Assembly (NCBI GenBank): GCA_024277605.1
Contig: JAJRUU010000127.1
Coordinates: forward strand, 1 to 8,810
DNA length: 8,810 nt
Reading direction: 5' to 3'
DNA from: a bacterium
Lineage (GTDB): Bacteria > SZUA-182 > SZUA-191 > JAJRXT01
Shown: one piece after another, positions 5,789 to 8,810 of the stretch
Layout of the letters: every line of letters begins with the position of its first letter
Numbering within the stretch: the first letter of the stretch is position 1
Position numbers and translations under genes: made by a program
The notes under the pieces: model-generated
Told to the model about the DNA's origin: nothing
Database searches by the model: none
Seen by the model: only the letters and a program-made list of their open reading frames with translations

Positions 5789-5812
5789 TCCTATAAAAAC
5801 AGGCCCCGCCAG

Positions 5813-6883
5813 CTATGCCTGCCGAGGCTGATAAATGCAGTATGGTTCTTCATCCAGGTAATCGCCGGTAGCGGCATAGGCTCTGGCACGGCATCCGGCG
5901 CATACTTTCCTATACTCACATTTGCCGCATTTACCCTTTAATAAATCCGGGTCGCGTAAATCATTAAATACCTTGGAATCAAACCATATATCTTTGAACG
6001 GTTGCTGTCGCACATTCCCAGCTAAAGCCGGCAGATACCCGCAGGGGTTTACATCGCCTTTATAGGATATAAAGCAAAAGCCGCTGCCGCCTAAGCAGCC
6101 TTTAGTCATAGCCTCTAAGCCATGCGTCTGCGGGGTAATTTTTATCCCCTCTTCTTTGGCGCGCTCTCTCATAATGCGGAAATAATGCGGGGCGCAGGTG
6201 GCTTTCAGGTTTATATCCAGCTCTTTATGTTTATCATAGAACCAGTGTAGCACCCGCTCATATTCGGCCGGGGCGATCTCATCGCCCTCGATTTCTTTAC
6301 CCCTGCCGGTGGGCACCAACAAAAATATATGCAGCCCCGCCGCACCCAAAGAGATAGCTAAATCGGCAATGGCCGGTATTTCCTTTATGTTTCGCTTAGT
6401 AATAGTAGTATTTATCTGAAAACTCATACCTGCCGACTTTAAATGTTCTATTCCGGTAAGCGCCTGATCAAAACAGCCGGACATTCCGCGGAAGGCATCA
6501 TGACTCTCAGCGTTCGCCCCGTCAATACTGATACTAACCCGCTGGACACCAGCGTCCTTCAAATTCTGAGCTACCTCTCTGGTAACTAACGTGCCGTTAG
6601 TCGCCAGCACTACCCGTAAACCCGCATCCGTACCATAGCGGGCCAGCTCATACACATCATCCCGCTTAAGCGGCTCTCCCCCGCTTAAAATAAGCACCGG
6701 CTTTGAAAAACCGGCGATATTATCAATCAGCGCCTTGGCCTCAAGCGTGCTAAGTTCCTCCGGGTCACAGTTCTTAACCGCCGATGCCCGGCAGTGTATA
6801 CAGTCCAGGTTACAACCCCTGGTCATCTCCCAGGCAATTAAGCGCGGCAAATGTTTTTTTTCTTTATCACTCATTGGATGCAT
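5813..6883 (-). CDS. ahbD: Radical SAM haem b synthase AhbD (Fe-coproporphyrin III to haem)
   Basis: A 356-residue radical SAM/SPASM protein. The cluster motif C24-x3-C28-x2-C31 lies in TRGCNLDCIHCRASA, and the SAM motif SGGEP is at 67-71. The C-terminal half has the cysteines expected for auxiliary iron-sulfur clusters (C263, C281, C319, C322, C328, C331, C349) within blocks such as MTKGCLGGSGFCFIS and CGKCEYRKVCAGCRARAY. ATCAPHYFRIMRERAKEEG (228-246) is typical of the AhbD/NirJ-related haem enzymes. AhbC proteins, as I recall them, open with a different N-terminus. AhbD decarboxylates two propionates of Fe-coproporphyrin III to vinyl groups, the last step of the sirohaem-dependent haem pathway. 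HemB is encoded upstream on the same strand, which supports the call. AAGGAA lies about eight bases before the ATG; Met4 is a less likely start. The exact paralogue assignment carries some doubt. Confidence 0.77.
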   Translation of the reverse strand: MHPMSDKEKKHLPRLIAWEMTRGCNLDCIHCRASAVKNCDPEELSTLEAKALIDNIAGFSKPVLILSGGEPLKRDDVYELARYGTDAGLRVVLATNGTLVTREVAQNLKDAGVQRVSISIDGANAESHDAFRGMSGCFDQALTGIEHLKSAGMSFQINTTITKRNIKEIPAIADLAISLGAAGLHIFLLVPTGRGKEIEGDEIAPAEYERVLHWFYDKHKELDINLKATCAPHYFRIMRERAKEEGIKITPQTHGLEAMTKGCLGGSGFCFISYKGDVNPCGYLPALAGNVRQQPFKDIWFDSKVFNDLRDPDLLKGKCGKCEYRKVCAGCRARAYAATGDYLDEEPYCIYQPRQA

Positions 6884-6922
6884 ACTTATTTCCTTAATAA
6901 AAAGATTAAATTCTTGGTGGAC

Positions 6923-7061
6923 ACCCTTCTGGAGAAGGGTTCTCCCCCAAACCCCCTTCCTAAGACTTCTATTGCCTTAGGGCTGGGGGAGGGGGTATAA
7001 TATTTAGGTTTAGATTGGGGATTACTACTTGAATACTATACCCCCACTCCCAGCCCTGAAG
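6923..7061. repeat. Nested intergenic inverted repeats between hemB and ahbD
   Basis: ACCCTTCT (6923-6930) pairs with AGAAGGGT (6933-6940), and the same right arm can pair onward as GGAGAA (6931-6936) with TTCTCC (6940-6945), so the two hairpins exclude each other. A longer imperfect inverted repeat joins 6976-6999 (begins CTTAGGGCTGGGGG) to 7037-7061 (begins TATACCCCCACTCCC) around a 37-base loop. CCTAAG (about 6959-6964) can compete for the same CTTAGG. The block fills most of the space upstream of ahbD. It reads as a dispersed intergenic repeat rather than a gene, and may fold in either transcript direction. Confidence 0.5.
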
Positions 7062-7082
7062 ATAAAAGTTTTTGAAAGGAGT

Positions 7083-7116
7083 TTGAGGAAAACTTTTTTC
7101 AAAAAGGTTTCCTCAA
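7083..7116 (-). terminator. Strong hairpin 13 bases downstream of hemB, possible terminator
   Basis: TTGAGGAAA plus CTTTTT (7083-7091, 7093-7098) pairs with AAAAAG plus TTTCCTCAA (7101-7106, 7108-7116), fifteen pairs with one mismatch and a two-base loop. It begins 13 bases past the hemB stop in the direction of transcription. The descending arm is T-rich inside the stem, but no clear T run follows, so intrinsic termination is only possible, not certain. It may instead protect the 3' end of the message. Confidence 0.4.
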
Positions 7117-7128
7117 GTATCTGATCTT

Positions 7129-8103
7129 TTATGAATGGATTAATTTAGCCACCTCTTTAGCGAAGTAGGTTAGTATAATATCGGCCCCGGCGCGTTTAAT
7201 TGAAAGCAGCACCTCCAGCATCACTTTTTCTCCATCAATCCAACCGGCGTTAGCCCCGGCCTTTATCATCGAGTATTCACCGCTCACGTTATAAGCGGCT
7301 AGCGGCAGGTCGTACACCTGTTTTATGCGGTGGATGATGTCCAGGTATGAAAGCGCCGGTTTCACCATCACGATATCAGCGCCCTCGTCAATATCCATGC
7401 CGACTTCTCGTATAGCCTCCAGTGCGTTAGCGGGGTCCATCTGATGCGAGCGCCGGTCACCAAAGGCTGGGGCGGAAAGCGCAGCCTGCCTGAATGGGCC
7501 GTAAAAGCTGGAAGCGTATTTAGCGGCATAAGACATTATAGGAGTACCGGTATACCCGTTTTTATCCAGTTTATCGCGAATAAACCCCACCCGGCCATCC
7601 ATCATATCCGAAGGAGCCACCATATCGGCGCCCGCCTCAGCATGTGATAAGGCCATCTGAGCCAAAAGCGGGAGCGTGGCGTCATTATCAATGCGGCCAT
7701 CAGTAATCACCCCGCAATGCCCGTGATCGGTGTACTCACACAGGCAGACATCGGTAATCACTGCCAGCTCCGCTACTTTATTTTTAATCGCCCGCACGGC
7801 CTGCTTAATAATACCTTTATCGAGGTACGCCCCTGATCCCACCTCATCTTTTTTATTGGGTATCCCGAACAGCATAATCGCCGGAATACCTAAGCCAGCG
7901 ACCTCCTGTGCCTCTTCAACTAATACATCAACTGACATATGATAAGTACCTGGCATAGAAGGGATTTCATTCTTCACATTTTTGCCGTGCACCACAAACA
8001 GCGGATAGATCAGATTGTCCACCGACAAACGAGTCTCCCGAACCATTCTTCGTAAAATTTCCGTCTCCCTCATTCGCCGCGGGCGATATGCCGGAAAGTA
8101 CAT
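7129..8103 (-). CDS. hemB: Porphobilinogen synthase (5-aminolevulinate dehydratase)
   Basis: Joins two 5-aminolevulinate molecules into porphobilinogen, the first common step of tetrapyrrole synthesis (haem, sirohaem, cobalamin). With the start taken here the protein has 324 residues, the normal family length. The zinc-site cysteines C120, C122 and C130 lie in DVCLCEYTDHGHCG. The Schiff-base lysines are K195 (SYAAKYAS) and K248 (MVKPALSYLD). APSDMMDGR (163-171) and the C-terminal AYNVSGEYSMIKA block are intact. A longer frame reaches 8211, but the ATG at 8103 is preceded by AAGGAG at seven bases and begins MYFPAYRPRRMRE, the usual HemB N-terminus, whereas the extra 36 residues look like translated leader and overlap the promoter. 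The cysteine-rich site marks it as the zinc-dependent type. AhbD downstream places the product in the sirohaem-dependent haem route. Confidence 0.95.
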   Translation of the reverse strand: MYFPAYRPRRMRETEILRRMVRETRLSVDNLIYPLFVVHGKNVKNEIPSMPGTYHMSVDVLVEEAQEVAGLGIPAIMLFGIPNKKDEVGSGAYLDKGIIKQAVRAIKNKVAELAVITDVCLCEYTDHGHCGVITDGRIDNDATLPLLAQMALSHAEAGADMVAPSDMMDGRVGFIRDKLDKNGYTGTPIMSYAAKYASSFYGPFRQAALSAPAFGDRRSHQMDPANALEAIREVGMDIDEGADIVMVKPALSYLDIIHRIKQVYDLPLAAYNVSGEYSMIKAGANAGWIDGEKVMLEVLLSIKRAGADIILTYFAKEVAKLIHS

Positions 8104-8110
8104 AAAACAT

Positions 8111-8116
8111 CTCCTT
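8111..8116 (-). promoter_or_regulatory. Ribosome binding site that fixes the hemB start
   Basis: AAGGAG on the minus strand, seven bases before the ATG at 8103. It is the only strong site near any candidate start of this gene and argues against the upstream in-frame ATG at 8211. Confidence 0.8.
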
Positions 8117-8169
8117 ATGTATAGCAATCTAAGCAATTTGTAAATTAACATCACGGATATAACCGGAAT

Positions 8170-8198
8170 ATTATAGCATAACTTATATAAAGCGTTAA
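8170..8198 (-). promoter_or_regulatory. Promoter for hemB
   Basis: On the minus strand TTAACG (8198-8193), exactly 17 bases, then TATAAT (8175-8170), preceded by TG one base away (extended -10). Transcription would start near 8163, leaving a leader of about 60 bases. The box lies inside the 123-base gap after the preceding radical SAM gene, so hemB has its own start even if it is also read from upstream. Confidence 0.55.
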
Positions 8199-8226
8199 GG
8201 ATTTTTCTCACGCCGAAAACAAGCTT

Positions 8227-8810
8227 TTAATCCCACTTACTCATCTCTTTTAAGAAACTCCCGATTCGCTCTAAAAGCACGCCATAGTATTGCAGATGAT
8301 ACGACGGCTCTCGATATACCGGATAGGTACAGCCCGGACATTGGGCGCGTAACTTTTTCACTTCGTCCTTATAGGCCTTTGTGCCGAAATGAGTTGCAAA
8401 GTCAGCATCTAAAATATTTTTCCCATACTTAACCTCATTGCAGATCCCCAACTCGCCATCAGGTAATATCTCCAGATACAACTGCCCGCCGTCACACTCC
8501 CACTTTAGATGGCCGCTTTTAATCCACTCCACCGAATCCTTTAGTAGCTTAGTAGAATCCAGGATTTTAATGCCCGTTTTACGCATTTTAATAAGCTCTT
8601 CGTATATAGGAGCAGCCATCTGTTTGTCTTCATAAGTAAAGGCAAACGAGCGGTCAAGCCCTTTAAACAACGGATCCTCCCCTGCATCACCTAATACCAC
8701 CGGCGCCAGGGTGCAATAAGCCCCTAAGCCATCGATAAAGCGCACCAGATCAGGGAGTTCCCCCAAATTATGATGCGAAACCACTACATTTACAAGGGGC
8801 AGCACGCCGG
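8227..8810 (-). CDS. C-terminal part of a radical SAM-like protein, N-terminus beyond window
   Basis: An open frame runs from the right window edge to TAA at 8229-8227, about 194 codons; the first in-frame GTG (8805) is internal, so the true start lies outside. The opening PLVNVVVSHHNLGELPDLV (from about residue 3 after that GTG) resembles the second half of a radical SAM barrel, where a strand is followed by NxxELP-LV. The tail holds four cysteines in two pairs of blocks, KWECDGGQLYLEILPDGELGICNE and AQCPGCTYP, which could bind an auxiliary iron-sulfur cluster, but the arrangement is not the standard SPASM set seen in AhbD. The cluster motif CxxxCxxC must lie outside the window, so the family call is by resemblance only. 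It precedes hemB on the same strand by 123 bases. A role in tetrapyrrole metabolism is suggested by position but not shown. Confidence 0.6.
   Translation of the reverse strand, partial: GVLPLVNVVVSHHNLGELPDLVRFIDGLGAYCTLAPVVLGDAGEDPLFKGLDRSFAFTYEDKQMAAPIYEELIKMRKTGIKILDSTKLLKDSVEWIKSGHLKWECDGGQLYLEILPDGELGICNEVKYGKNILDADFATHFGTKAYKDEVKKLRAQCPGCTYPVYREPSYHLQYYGVLLERIGSFLKEMSKWD

Noticed and set aside
5789..5812. Terminator between the methyltransferase and ahbD
   Set aside because: The 24-base gap has only a weak AGGC/GCCT pairing that reaches into ahbD and no T tract, so no terminator can be claimed.
6735..6980. An 81-codon frame on the plus strand over the start of ahbD
   Set aside because: It is antisense to the well-supported radical SAM gene and runs into intergenic repeats; no family features.
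8104..8211. A 36-residue N-terminal extension of HemB
   Set aside because: It overlaps the hemB promoter boxes, has no ribosome site, and the family N-terminus begins at the ATG at 8103, which has AAGGAG at the right distance.

Overview
The window comes from a strictly or largely anaerobic bacterium. The evidence is an AhbD-type radical SAM haem synthase beside hemB, which points to the sirohaem-dependent (oxygen-independent) haem route, and a second radical SAM protein. Promoters are of ordinary sigma-70 type and most starts have Shine-Dalgarno sites. The GC-rich intergenic hairpin clusters and the gene types recall Dehalococcoidia (Chloroflexota) or anaerobic Bacillota/deltaproteobacteria, but the class cannot be fixed from this sequence alone.

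Layout. Positions 1-349 (-) hold the N-terminal two thirds of a CvpA-family membrane protein. A 399-base divergent intergenic region follows, with one good promoter facing each way and a long rod-like inverted repeat (548-731) just ahead of accC. Positions 749-2470 (+) form a two-gene unit: biotin carboxylase (accC) and a DksA/TraR-type zinc-finger protein. On the other strand lie an FmdB-type zinc ribbon (2467-2706) and a small transaldolase / fructose-6-phosphate aldolase (2802-3446). The 556 bases 3447-4002 are intergenic: fsa promoter, a GC-rich hairpin cluster, then the promoter of the next unit. Positions 4003-5788 (+) are an AT-rich two-gene type II restriction-modification system: a PD-(D/E)XK-like endonuclease of a family I do not recognise, followed one base later by a TSPPY-type (beta class) methyltransferase. 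From 8810 down to 5813 (-) run a truncated radical SAM protein, hemB and ahbD, interrupted between hemB and ahbD by about 245 bases of nested inverted repeats.

How the genes fit together. HemB makes porphobilinogen and AhbD carries out the last step from Fe-coproporphyrin III to haem b, so the right end is part of a haem/tetrapyrrole locus; the intermediate steps are not in the window. AccC needs a biotin carrier protein and a carboxyltransferase encoded elsewhere. The restriction-modification pair is in the opposite orientation to its neighbours, is much richer in AT and sits next to repeats, which fits horizontal acquisition.

I see no CRISPR array, tRNA, rRNA or transposase. The two items most worth a second look are the rod-shaped structured element upstream of accC and the unclassified endonuclease with its repeat-bearing promoter.
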